This document shows, piece by piece, positions 9,185 to 16,031 of a stretch of DNA of 22,899 bases. Source of the stretch: Actinomycetes bacterium (GTDB lineage: Bacteria; Actinomycetota; Actinomycetes; Propionibacteriales; Propionibacteriaceae); NCBI GenBank assembly GCA_023419175.1, contig JAEZYG010000051.1, forward strand, positions 1 through 22,899, given 5' to 3'. The translations under genes and the position numbers were made by a program. The notes below the pieces were generated by a model. The model saw only the letters and a list, made by a program, of their open reading frames with translations. It had not been told where the DNA came from and did not search any database. Numbering within the stretch: position 1 is the first letter of the stretch; each line of letters opens with the position of its first letter.

Positions 9185-9199
9185 GAGACAGGGTGTCTC
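9185..9199. promoter_or_regulatory. Palindrome in the divergent intergenic region, candidate operator
   Basis: GAGACA-GGG-TGTCTC is a perfect 6-bp inverted repeat with a 3-base centre. It lies 66 bases before the exporter operon start and 85 bases before the divergent gene at 9284. TetR- and MarR-type repressors commonly use such sites near drug exporters, but no regulator gene is in the window. Confidence 0.4.
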
Positions 9200-9283
9200 A
9201 CACTGAATACTTCTATAACTACCATAGGGGGTAAAAAATTCCACTCCCACACATAGGGAAGGCATACATGAGACGATAGGTCT

Positions 9284-10189
9284 ATGAAATTTTACTCTTC
9301 GGCCTACAATATCTGGCCCAATGATGAGCGGGAACGTAAGGCCTTCTGCCAGGCTCTGTCCGAACGCGAATGGATCGGCGGAATCGAATTGGGATTTGCC
9401 GACCACATCAGCTGGCCTGAAGGCTTCGATCCTTCGCTTCCTGCGATCGTCTCGGGAATTCCTGGCACGATGCACTACAACTCGTCCTATCCAAGTTTCG
9501 GTTTAGCTTCTAAGGACGAGGCAGGACGCAGAGCTGCTTTGGATTGGGTGCGCCAGGGTTATCGCGACATCATTGCCTTACAGGACGCTGGATATACCAT
9601 TCGCGCTCTTCAACTCCACTCGGCTCCCACAATGGGCGCTCATAACGAAGCCTTTGAACGCTCCTTAGACGAGATCGCCTCCTGGGAGTGGGGATCTACT
9701 CATATCTGGATTGAACATTGCGATGCCGCCATCGACGGGCAAGAGCCCAATAAGGGATATCTACATGTGGACGAGGAGATCTCGATCGCTCGCACACTTC
9801 ACGAACGATATGCTGAACGCGGATTTAATCTGGTCATCAACTGGGCTCGCTCAGCTATCGAAGGACGCGACATCGCCACCGGAATAGACCATATCTCTCG
9901 CGCTGCTGAATCCGGATTACTCGTCCACGTGGGATTGTCCAGCTGTTCCGATCAGACCACTGACTTTGGTCCTGCATGGACAGACGCCCACCTACCTTTT
10001 GCCCATACGACTGCCGCCCCAAACTCTTCTTTGTTAGACGCTGACGAGATTCGGCGGTGCTACGATCTCGCCGGTGATGTGACATGGGGAATCAAGGTGG
10101 GAATTCGTCCAGCCGATCAGCCTTATCAGACCCTTCTCGCCACCCTCGATGAGCAGGCAGAACTGGTCTTATCTGCCATATCTCAATAA
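9284..10189 (+). CDS. DUF4862-like protein, probable TIM barrel
   Basis: A 301-residue soluble protein without a signal peptide or membrane segment. From memory it resembles DUF4862 proteins, which look like sugar-isomerase/endonuclease-IV-type TIM barrels. This is not confirmed by a search. Possible active-site residues sit at strand ends: HSAP near residue 111, IWIEHCD near residue 146, INWARSAIEGR near residue 188, HVGLSSCSD near residue 216, and GIKVGIRP near residue 276. The pattern of acidic and His residues would suit a metal-dependent isomerase or a related carbohydrate enzyme. The ATG at 9284 has only a weak AGG three bases ahead. The gene diverges from the ABC exporter and converges on sdaA. 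No sugar-uptake genes are adjacent, so the pathway is not evident. Confidence 0.6.
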   Translation: MKFYSSAYNIWPNDERERKAFCQALSEREWIGGIELGFADHISWPEGFDPSLPAIVSGIPGTMHYNSSYPSFGLASKDEAGRRAALDWVRQGYRDIIALQDAGYTIRALQLHSAPTMGAHNEAFERSLDEIASWEWGSTHIWIEHCDAAIDGQEPNKGYLHVDEEISIARTLHERYAERGFNLVINWARSAIEGRDIATGIDHISRAAESGLLVHVGLSSCSDQTTDFGPAWTDAHLPFAHTTAAPNSSLLDADEIRRCYDLAGDVTWGIKVGIRPADQPYQTLLATLDEQAELVLSAISQ

Positions 10190-10194
10190 TAGGT

Positions 10195-10222
10195 GTGTCG
10201 GGCGGCATCATCTGCCCGACAC
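10195..10222. terminator. Bidirectional hairpin between convergent genes
   Basis: GTGTCGGGC (10195-10203) and GCCCGACAC (10214-10222) form a perfect 9-bp G+C-rich stem with a 10-base loop. It lies between the DUF4862-like gene stop (10189) and the sdaA stop (10238) and can serve both strands. T-tracts are weak. Confidence 0.65.
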
Positions 10223-10237
10223 CTTATCCCGATGGGG

Positions 10238-11626
10238 TCAGCATTCGATGATATTGACTGCCAATCCTCCCTGAGCGGTTTCTTTATATTTCGTCTGCAT
10301 ATCCAAACCAGTTTCCATCATCGTCCTGATGCACGCATCGAGAGAAACGAATTGATAGCCGTCATCATTGATCGCAAGACGTGCGGCAGTGATCGCCTTG
10401 ACTGCAGCAACCGCATTGCGTTCGATACACGGTATCTGGACGAGCCCTCCCACCGGATCGCAAGTGAGACCGAGGTGATGCTCCAAGCCGATCTCAGCAG
10501 CGTTCACCACTTGCTGAGAGGTCCCTCCCATGACGTGAGCTAATCCGGCAGCAGCCATGGCACATGCTGTCCCAACTTCGCCTTGACAGCCGACTTCTGC
10601 TCCTGAGATGGAGGCAGTCGTCTTGAAAATGGATCCGATCGCTCCGGCTGTCAGAAGAAATTGACGCACCTGATCGCGCTCATCTCCTTCGATGTGCATC
10701 GTGGCGAATTTCAACACTGCAGGAATCACTCCAGCCGCCCCATTGGTAGGAGCGGTGACCATCCGTCCACCAGCAGCGTTTTCCTCATTGACCGCCAAAG
10801 CCCACAGGCTAACCTCGTCCAAAGCGATAAGGGGATCATCCGATCCGACAGAGGAGATCAATTTGCGATAAAGTCCTGCGGCGCGACGGGTGACGAATAA
10901 TCCGCCGGGCAGTGTGCCAGTCGTTGAACATCCGGTGGCGATACAGTCACACATCACCGCCCAGATCTCATCCAATTTGGCGTTAACTTCCGATTCTTCA
11001 CGCAAAGCGGTCTCGTTAGCCATCATGAGTTCCCAAATGCGCAACTGCTCTCGATCGCAGATAGCGACCAGGTCGTCTGCTCGGCGGAAATAATAAGGAC
11101 CCTTAAAGGGCTCACGGATAATTTCTGGAGAGCCGCTTCCATCGTCTTGGACGACAGCTCCTCCCCCGATGGAATACCAGATCTCATGGGCGATCATCTG
11201 ATCGCCATTCCACGCTTCAAAACCCATAGCGTTGGGGTGAAAATCGAGATGTTTATGGTGGTGACGGATGAGATCTTGTTCAGGGTCGAATTCGACACAG
11301 TGCTGAGGATAATTCCCATCATCTGCCAACAGTGTGAGCCTGCGATCAGCACGGATCTGACGCACCCGCTGAGGGACGGAGGGAGCATCGACACTGTGGG
11401 GTTCAGCCCCTTCTAAACCAAGCAGGACGGCAGATCCAGTTCCATGTCCCCATCCGGTAGCCCCCAAAGAGCCAAAAAGTTCTATCTTGACGCGTGTGAC
11501 CTTATCCAGGAGCGCTTTTTCATATAGGTGAACCGCGAATTGGCGAGCGGCAACCATCGGCCCCACCGTGTGAGATGAGGACGGCCCAATGCCGATACGG
11601 AAGGTGTCGAAAACACTAAAGGTCAT
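10238..11626 (-). CDS. sdaA: L-serine dehydratase (L-serine ammonia-lyase), iron-sulfur type, single chain
   Basis: The enzyme deaminates L-serine to pyruvate and ammonia using a [4Fe-4S] cluster. At 462 residues, it joins the beta (regulatory) and alpha (catalytic) domains in one chain. The N-terminus has SVFDTFRIGIGPSSSHTVGP, the hallmark of the beta domain. The three cluster cysteines are in GCQGE, TCDPVGG and IPCIERN, spaced 42 and 11 residues apart as in known SdaA enzymes. The motif APTNGAAGVIPAVL, near residue 290, is also conserved. The ATG at 11626 has GAGG about 12 bases upstream, a rather long spacing. The gene appears to be monocistronic and converges with the gene to its left. 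Confidence 0.96.
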   Translation of the reverse strand: MTFSVFDTFRIGIGPSSSHTVGPMVAARQFAVHLYEKALLDKVTRVKIELFGSLGATGWGHGTGSAVLLGLEGAEPHSVDAPSVPQRVRQIRADRRLTLLADDGNYPQHCVEFDPEQDLIRHHHKHLDFHPNAMGFEAWNGDQMIAHEIWYSIGGGAVVQDDGSGSPEIIREPFKGPYYFRRADDLVAICDREQLRIWELMMANETALREESEVNAKLDEIWAVMCDCIATGCSTTGTLPGGLFVTRRAAGLYRKLISSVGSDDPLIALDEVSLWALAVNEENAAGGRMVTAPTNGAAGVIPAVLKFATMHIEGDERDQVRQFLLTAGAIGSIFKTTASISGAEVGCQGEVGTACAMAAAGLAHVMGGTSQQVVNAAEIGLEHHLGLTCDPVGGLVQIPCIERNAVAAVKAITAARLAINDDGYQFVSLDACIRTMMETGLDMQTKYKETAQGGLAVNIIEC

Positions 11627-11725
11627 AAATTCATGATGCCTCAGTCGCAGTCTTTTCGTGAGTCTTTTTCTCTCAACTCAGCTAAAAGGGTAGGGACAGA
11701 TGACCATCTCACTAGCGGTCGATGA

Positions 11726-12073
11726 ACATATGTACCACCTGGGGCAGATACAACAAACAACTGCATAAAAATTTTCTTTTTCGCACTATATATCGACACT
11801 GAAACACAAATTAATCCCACAACTGGCACCGGCGATGCCAGAGATCTTGAACAGACCGTCGAATCCGGTAAGACAGCTAAGCCTTCAAACACTGCGATCC
11901 CCAAAGACAGTGCGAAGCAGCCAGTCAATGCTACGGAACCAGCAAAACCGACACGAGCTCTTCCTGCCACTGGAGTCGCTATCTCAGGTGTGTTGTTTGT
12001 TGTAGGAATCTGCACTGTAGGAATCTGCACCGCCCTTGGTATGGGCGCGACATGGTTGAGTCACCGACGCTAA
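11726..12073 (+). pseudogene. C-terminal remnant of an LPXTG wall-anchored surface protein
   Basis: The plus-strand frame ending with TAA at 12071 encodes a complete sorting signal: RALPATG, then a hydrophobic run (GVLFVVGICTVGICTALGMG), then SHRR at the end. Before it is a Thr/Pro/Lys-rich linker (TAKPSNTAIPKDSAKQPVNA) typical of wall-spanning regions. The frame opens after a TGA at 11723 with YVPPGADTTN, which resembles a surface-protein domain, but the next stretch (CIKIFFFALYI) does not. There is no start codon or ribosome-binding site in frame. I read this as the decayed tail of a lost surface-protein gene. The PAKP-x-ALPxTG layout resembles the intact protein at 19721-22899. The opposite strand carries a 129-codon open frame here, which I regard as a shadow. 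Confidence 0.7.
12001..12030 (+). repeat. Perfect 15-bp tandem duplication
   Basis: TGTAGGAATCTGCAC occurs twice without a gap (12001-12015 and 12016-12030). In the remnant's reading frame it adds five residues (VGICT) to the membrane segment of the sorting signal without changing frame. It looks like a recent slippage event. Confidence 0.9.
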
Positions 12074-12425
12074 TCCCTACTGCATAGCGTCCATTTCGAA
12101 GATCCGAGATCGACATCATCATCTTTTTCACAAGAATTTGACTGCGACACTTCAATCAACTAAGGGGACAATGAAAAGAAAAAACACAGATGAATTGAAC
12201 GTGAAAAACACTAAAACTTGACGCACTTTATCCCCGCAAAACACCTAGAAAATAAGTATAAATATCTAAAAATATGCTGAGGTGACGCATTTTTCCACCC
12301 TCGTCAGAGTGAGGATTTTTCAGCGCCAATTAGCAATTTGTCAGCGACAAATCCCACCGATAATCTCCCCACTGTGGAGCACAACAGACACACTTTGCCT
12401 GGCTCAATAAACGGAGGATCTGCTC
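12074..12425. other. Non-coding, A+T-rich region upstream of the phosphate transporter
   Basis: No long gene fits here. Positions 12160-12290 are clearly richer in A and T than the flanking genes. A 17-codon frame including the stop (12171-12221) has an AAGGGGAC ribosome-binding site and encodes MKRKNTDELNVKNTKT. It may be a leader peptide or the broken start of another lost surface gene. A palindrome lies at 12336-12352. I could not identify a convincing promoter for the downstream gene. Confidence 0.5.
12336..12352. promoter_or_regulatory. Candidate operator upstream of the PiT gene
   Basis: ATTTGTC-AGC-GACAAAT is a perfect 7-bp inverted repeat with a 3-base centre, 73 bases before the GTG start of the phosphate transporter. 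Its size suits a dimeric repressor. It does not look like the direct-repeat PhoP boxes of actinobacteria. Confidence 0.4.
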
Positions 12426-14060
12426 GTGAAAACATCTGATAAGACCCTTCAACCAGCTCGCCTATCTTCCAATGAACGAGCTCAGCACGGCTTTTTAGGC
12501 CCCGACCGTTGGTGGCATCTGACGTTTGGGACTCTCATGGCTATCAGCTTGATCGCCTTCATCTATTGGTCAATCGGCTATGTCGGCCCGCACCGCAATT
12601 ACCTTCTGCTGTTGACCACCATCGCTTTCGGCGTCTTCATGGCTTTCAATATCGGCGGCAATGACGTGGCGAATTCCTTCGGGACTAGCGTTGGCGCTGG
12701 CACCTTAACGATCAAACAAGCCTTACTGGTCGCCGCCGTCTTTGAAGTGGCTGGAGCGGTGATCGCTGGAGGTTCTGTCACCGAAACCGTCCGCTCAGGC
12801 ATCATCGACCTAGAACACGCAGCATTATCGCCTCAAGATTTTGTCTATATCATGATGGCAGCTCTTCTCGGCGCGGCCTTATGGTTATTGATCGCCACTC
12901 GCAAAGGCTGGCCCGTCTCGACCACACATGCCATCATCGGCGGAATCGTAGGTGCCGGTATCCTGATCGGCACCGTGAGCGGTTCGAATGGCTTGGAAAT
13001 GGTGCAATGGTCTCAAATCGGCAGTATCGCTATCTCCTGGATACTCTCTCCTCTGCTCGGCGGCATGACCTCTTTCATCTTGTTCCGTGCAATCAAGAGA
13101 CACATTCTGGTCTATAACGATGAGGCCGAAGCACGCCTATCAAAAATCAAAGCAAAACGCGACGAGCATCGACGTCGCCATAAAGCTCGCGTGGACGCTC
13201 TCACCACTTTGCAGAAACGTTCCTATACGCGCACTCTCGCCAGAGACGCCGCTCTTTTCCGCCGTGGCAATGTGGACGCCTCCCAACTGGAATCGGATTA
13301 TTTCAAAGAGCTTCTCACCATCGATCAAGAGGCGAAACAGATACATGCCCATCGCGCTTTGGAGATCTGGGTTCCCATCTTGGCAGCGATCGGCGCAATG
13401 ATCATCTGCTCGATGATGCTATTCAAAGGTTTGAAGAATCTGCATCTGGGTCTCGATACTGCCGGCAATCTGATGATTATGGGCATGGTAGGTATCGCTG
13501 TTTGGATGGCAGTCTTTATCTTCGCCAAGACGTTGAAAAATGAGACTCTATCGCGTTCAACCTTCCTGATGTTTAGCTGGATGCAGGTTTTTACGGCATC
13601 GGCTTTCGCTTTCAGCCACGGCTCCAATGACATCGCGAATGCCGTAGGGCCTTTCGCTGCGGTGGTGGACGTGATCCGCTCCCAGACGATCAATGCTAAA
13701 GCCGCCGTCCCCACGCCAATCCTGGTCATGTGCGGCATCGCCTTGATCGTCGGATTGTGGTTCATCGGACGCAAGGTGATCCGTACCGTTGGAGAAGGGC
13801 TGACGAAAATGCATCCAGCCTCCGGTTTCGCTGCAGAATTAGCATCTGCCTGTGTGGTGATGGCGGCTTCTTTGCTCGGTCTACCCGTCTCGTCTACCCA
13901 TATTTTGATCGGCGCTGTTCTTGGAGTCGGAATGGTCAATAAGGCGGCCAACTGGAAATTGATGAGACCGATCGGTTTAGCGTGGGTCATCACTTTGCCG
14001 GCGTCCGCCTGTATCGGTGCAGCTACGGCTTTCATGTTGAGACTGATCTTCGGAGCATAA
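12426..14060 (+). CDS. pit: Inorganic phosphate transporter, PiT family
   Basis: A membrane permease that imports phosphate, usually as a metal-phosphate complex, coupled to H+ or Na+. Its 544 residues contain the two internally homologous PiT repeats. The first holds NIGGNDVANSFGT near residue 75 and the second holds SHGSNDIANAVGP near residue 397. Pairs of membrane helices follow each, including VSTTHAIIGG and VSSTHILIGA. A charged cytoplasmic loop of about 90 residues (about 220-310) separates the halves, as in E. coli PitA. It starts with GTG, with GGAGG eight bases upstream. No phoU-like or PAS/DUF47 regulator gene adjoins it. A palindrome at 12336-12352 may control it, and a hairpin follows the stop. 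Confidence 0.95.
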   Translation: MKTSDKTLQPARLSSNERAQHGFLGPDRWWHLTFGTLMAISLIAFIYWSIGYVGPHRNYLLLLTTIAFGVFMAFNIGGNDVANSFGTSVGAGTLTIKQALLVAAVFEVAGAVIAGGSVTETVRSGIIDLEHAALSPQDFVYIMMAALLGAALWLLIATRKGWPVSTTHAIIGGIVGAGILIGTVSGSNGLEMVQWSQIGSIAISWILSPLLGGMTSFILFRAIKRHILVYNDEAEARLSKIKAKRDEHRRRHKARVDALTTLQKRSYTRTLARDAALFRRGNVDASQLESDYFKELLTIDQEAKQIHAHRALEIWVPILAAIGAMIICSMMLFKGLKNLHLGLDTAGNLMIMGMVGIAVWMAVFIFAKTLKNETLSRSTFLMFSWMQVFTASAFAFSHGSNDIANAVGPFAAVVDVIRSQTINAKAAVPTPILVMCGIALIVGLWFIGRKVIRTVGEGLTKMHPASGFAAELASACVVMAASLLGLPVSSTHILIGAVLGVGMVNKAANWKLMRPIGLAWVITLPASACIGAATAFMLRLIFGA

Positions 14061-14063
14061 GAT

Positions 14064-14106
14064 ATGTCGGCTGGGCTATCGGGTGAGACGATCGCTCAGC
14101 CGACAT
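14064..14106 (+). terminator. Hairpin after the PiT gene
   Basis: The arms ATGTCGGCTGGGC (14064-14076) and GCTCAGCCGACAT (14094-14106) make a 13-bp stem with one G-T pair and a 17-base loop, starting four bases after the stop. The T-rich tail is weak (CTGTCTCAATTC). It likely ends or attenuates transcription before the dehydrogenase gene. Confidence 0.65.
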
Positions 14107-14169
14107 CACATCTGTCTCAATTCTGCGCTTTCGCCACCAATGATCTTCCTTTGGTGTAAGTGTTGATTC

Positions 14170-15150
14170 ATGAAGGTAGTTATCACGAATCACATTCTTG
14201 ACGCTGGGGTCAAGCTGTTGAAAGATGCCGGCTACGAGGTCGACATGGCTGCTCCTGAGGAATACCCCTCTCGCGAAGAAGTCCTCGCCCGCATCCCTGG
14301 AGCTGAGGCTATCTGCACATCTCTATCCGACCGTGTCGATGCGGAATTTCTCGATACCGCCGGGAAGCAGTTGAAGATCATCTCCAATGTGGCAGTTGGA
14401 TTCAACAATATCGATCTCGACGAATGCGCTCGTCGTGGCATTATCACCACGCACACTCCCGATGTCTTAACCGAAGCCACCGCCGATTTGGCCTTCGCCT
14501 TAATCATGGCCGTCACTCGCCGTCTACCTGAAGCGGAACGCTATCTGCGCGCAGGCCACCACTGGCAGTGGAATATGTCCTTGATGGTGGGATCTGCTAT
14601 TCAGAATAAAACCTTCGGTTTGATCGGCGCTGGACGGATCGGTAAAGCGGTTGCCCGTAAGGTTAAAGCTTTTGACATGAATATCGTCTATAGCGGTAAT
14701 CATCCCATGGATTCTGAAGACGAAAAGGCTTTAGAGGCTGAATTCGTCCCCCTCGATGAATTGTTGAAGCGTTCCCATGTGGTCTCCCTTCACTGCCCGT
14801 ATCGACCAGAAAACCACCATATGATCGGCGAAGAGCAGATCCGCATGATGCCGAAGGGGTCATATCTGATCAATACCGCTCGCGGTCAGCTCGTAGACGA
14901 AGAGGCGATGATCCGCGCTCTCGACGACGGTCATCTAGCTGGTGTCGGCCTCGATGTCTTTGAAGACGAACCCCATGTACCCGAGGGGTTGATTCGCGAG
15001 AATGCGGTCTTACTTCCCCATATCGGTTCAGCGACTATCGAGACACGCAATACCATGAGTGAATTGGTCGCCAATAATGTGCTCAAGGCATTGGCCGGTG
15101 AGCGCCCCCTCACTCCGATCCCCAACTCCTATCTGCCTGAGAATCTGTGA
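14170..15150 (+). CDS. D-isomer-specific 2-hydroxyacid dehydrogenase (glyoxylate/hydroxypyruvate reductase-like)
   Basis: A cytoplasmic NAD(P)H-dependent enzyme of 326 residues that reduces 2-oxoacids such as glyoxylate or hydroxypyruvate to D-2-hydroxyacids. The nucleotide-binding motif is LIGAGRIGKAVARK near residue 155. The next strand ends YSGNH without an acidic residue, which fits NADPH use. The catalytic residues of the family are present: Arg in NTARGQLVDE (near 237), Glu in DVFEDEPHVP (near 266) and His in LPHIGSATIETR (near 283). This most resembles D-glycerate dehydrogenase/glyoxylate reductase (GyaR-like), but the exact substrate cannot be read from sequence. The ATG at 14170 has no clear Shine-Dalgarno sequence. 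It could connect to serine metabolism through hydroxypyruvate, which is inference only. Confidence 0.88.
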   Translation: MKVVITNHILDAGVKLLKDAGYEVDMAAPEEYPSREEVLARIPGAEAICTSLSDRVDAEFLDTAGKQLKIISNVAVGFNNIDLDECARRGIITTHTPDVLTEATADLAFALIMAVTRRLPEAERYLRAGHHWQWNMSLMVGSAIQNKTFGLIGAGRIGKAVARKVKAFDMNIVYSGNHPMDSEDEKALEAEFVPLDELLKRSHVVSLHCPYRPENHHMIGEEQIRMMPKGSYLINTARGQLVDEEAMIRALDDGHLAGVGLDVFEDEPHVPEGLIRENAVLLPHIGSATIETRNTMSELVANNVLKALAGERPLTPIPNSYLPENL

Positions 15151-15153
15151 GCC

Positions 15154-15183
15154 ATAGGGGCGGACATCACACTCCGCCCCTAT
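15154..15183. terminator. Bidirectional hairpin between convergent genes
   Basis: ATAGGGGCGGA (15154-15164) and TCCGCCCCTAT (15173-15183) form a perfect 11-bp stem with an 8-base loop. It lies between the dehydrogenase stop and the ECF S-component gene. The right arm overlaps the TAG stop of the latter. Neither side has a T-tract. Confidence 0.7.
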
Positions 15184-16031
15184 TGACATGATGGGTGCTG
15201 TTTTTCTCTTTGACCGTCGGTCTTCTCGAAGGAATATCCACGCGATGCCCTGCGCAGAATTCTTAATACAGCAGGACCGAGAAGGGTAACAAGAACAATA
15301 TTGGTGATCGCCCTGCCGGTATTCCATCCCATGCCTGTGGCCAAGTTCCATATGAGGAAGCGATGGAGATTTTCTACTATTCCCACAGCAGGATCGAAAC
15401 CCGCACTTCCATACGAGAGATTAAATGGCCAAAAAGAGAAATCCATCAATATACCGAAGACGAATGACATGACAGCTGAATAGATCGCTAGAGCGGCAAT
15501 CTCTAATGCTCCTCGCCAGCGTTTAGGAAGTAAACCAGCTCCCAGACCGTAGAAGGCTGCCCCCAGCATCTGGTAGGGAAGCCAAGGCCCCACACCTCCG
15601 GTGATGAGAGCGGAGACAAAAAGCACCGAATTACCCAAAAGAAAGCCGAATGCAGGACCGAAGATACGTCCACCCATGACAACGAGGAAGAAAACTGTCT
15701 CCACCCCTGCTGTCCCTGCGCCAAGTGGACGAGATAGAGCTCCTAAGGCCGTCAGCACCCCCCACATCGCCAGATCTTTCACATCCATGCGCGCATTGGA
15801 TATTTGAACCAGAGCGCAACTCAAGGTCACTGGGATAATTGCAGCCATAGTGAAAGGAGCCATGACCTGATAGGACAAAATGCCGCCCGGAGCAGCAAAA
15901 AGCGGCCATGTGAATGCGAGAATAGCCATGACGCTCATCAAGATAAGCAAAATGGCCGATGGCCAATCGATAGGCACAGCTGGAAGACGCCTATCACCAT
16001 CTGAGCAATGAGGCTCCACCTCGCTATTCAT
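15180..16031 (-). CDS. ECF transporter substrate-binding membrane subunit (S component)
   Basis: This integral membrane protein of about 283 residues has about six hydrophobic segments. It would bind the vitamin or cofactor and dock on the EcfT-EcfA module encoded just upstream. The central GALSRPLGAGTAGVETVFF and the stretch GGVGPWLPYQMLGAAFYGLG are typical of actinobacterial and cobalamin-type (CbrT/CblT) S components, as far as I remember. The C-terminus contains GWNTGRAITN and an Arg-rich tail. The ATG at 16031 has AAGGGG seven bases ahead, so I prefer it to the ATG at 16037. It overlaps the end of the ATPase gene. The substrate is not fixed by the sequence, but the B12-carrier-like neighbours suggest a cobamide or precursor. 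Confidence 0.82.
   Translation of the reverse strand: MNSEVEPHCSDGDRRLPAVPIDWPSAILLILMSVMAILAFTWPLFAAPGGILSYQVMAPFTMAAIIPVTLSCALVQISNARMDVKDLAMWGVLTALGALSRPLGAGTAGVETVFFLVVMGGRIFGPAFGFLLGNSVLFVSALITGGVGPWLPYQMLGAAFYGLGAGLLPKRWRGALEIAALAIYSAVMSFVFGILMDFSFWPFNLSYGSAGFDPAVGIVENLHRFLIWNLATGMGWNTGRAITNIVLVTLLGPAVLRILRRASRGYSFEKTDGQREKQHPSCQ

Noticed and set aside
11641..12030. 129-codon open frame on the minus strand upstream of sdaA
   Set aside because: Its low-complexity protein shows no recognisable domain. The plus strand in the same place encodes a clear LPXTG sorting signal with linker, so this frame is its antisense shadow.
13325..14035. 236-codon minus-strand frame inside the phosphate transporter
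   Set aside because: It lies fully inside a well-supported PiT gene on the other strand, and the protein has no family features.
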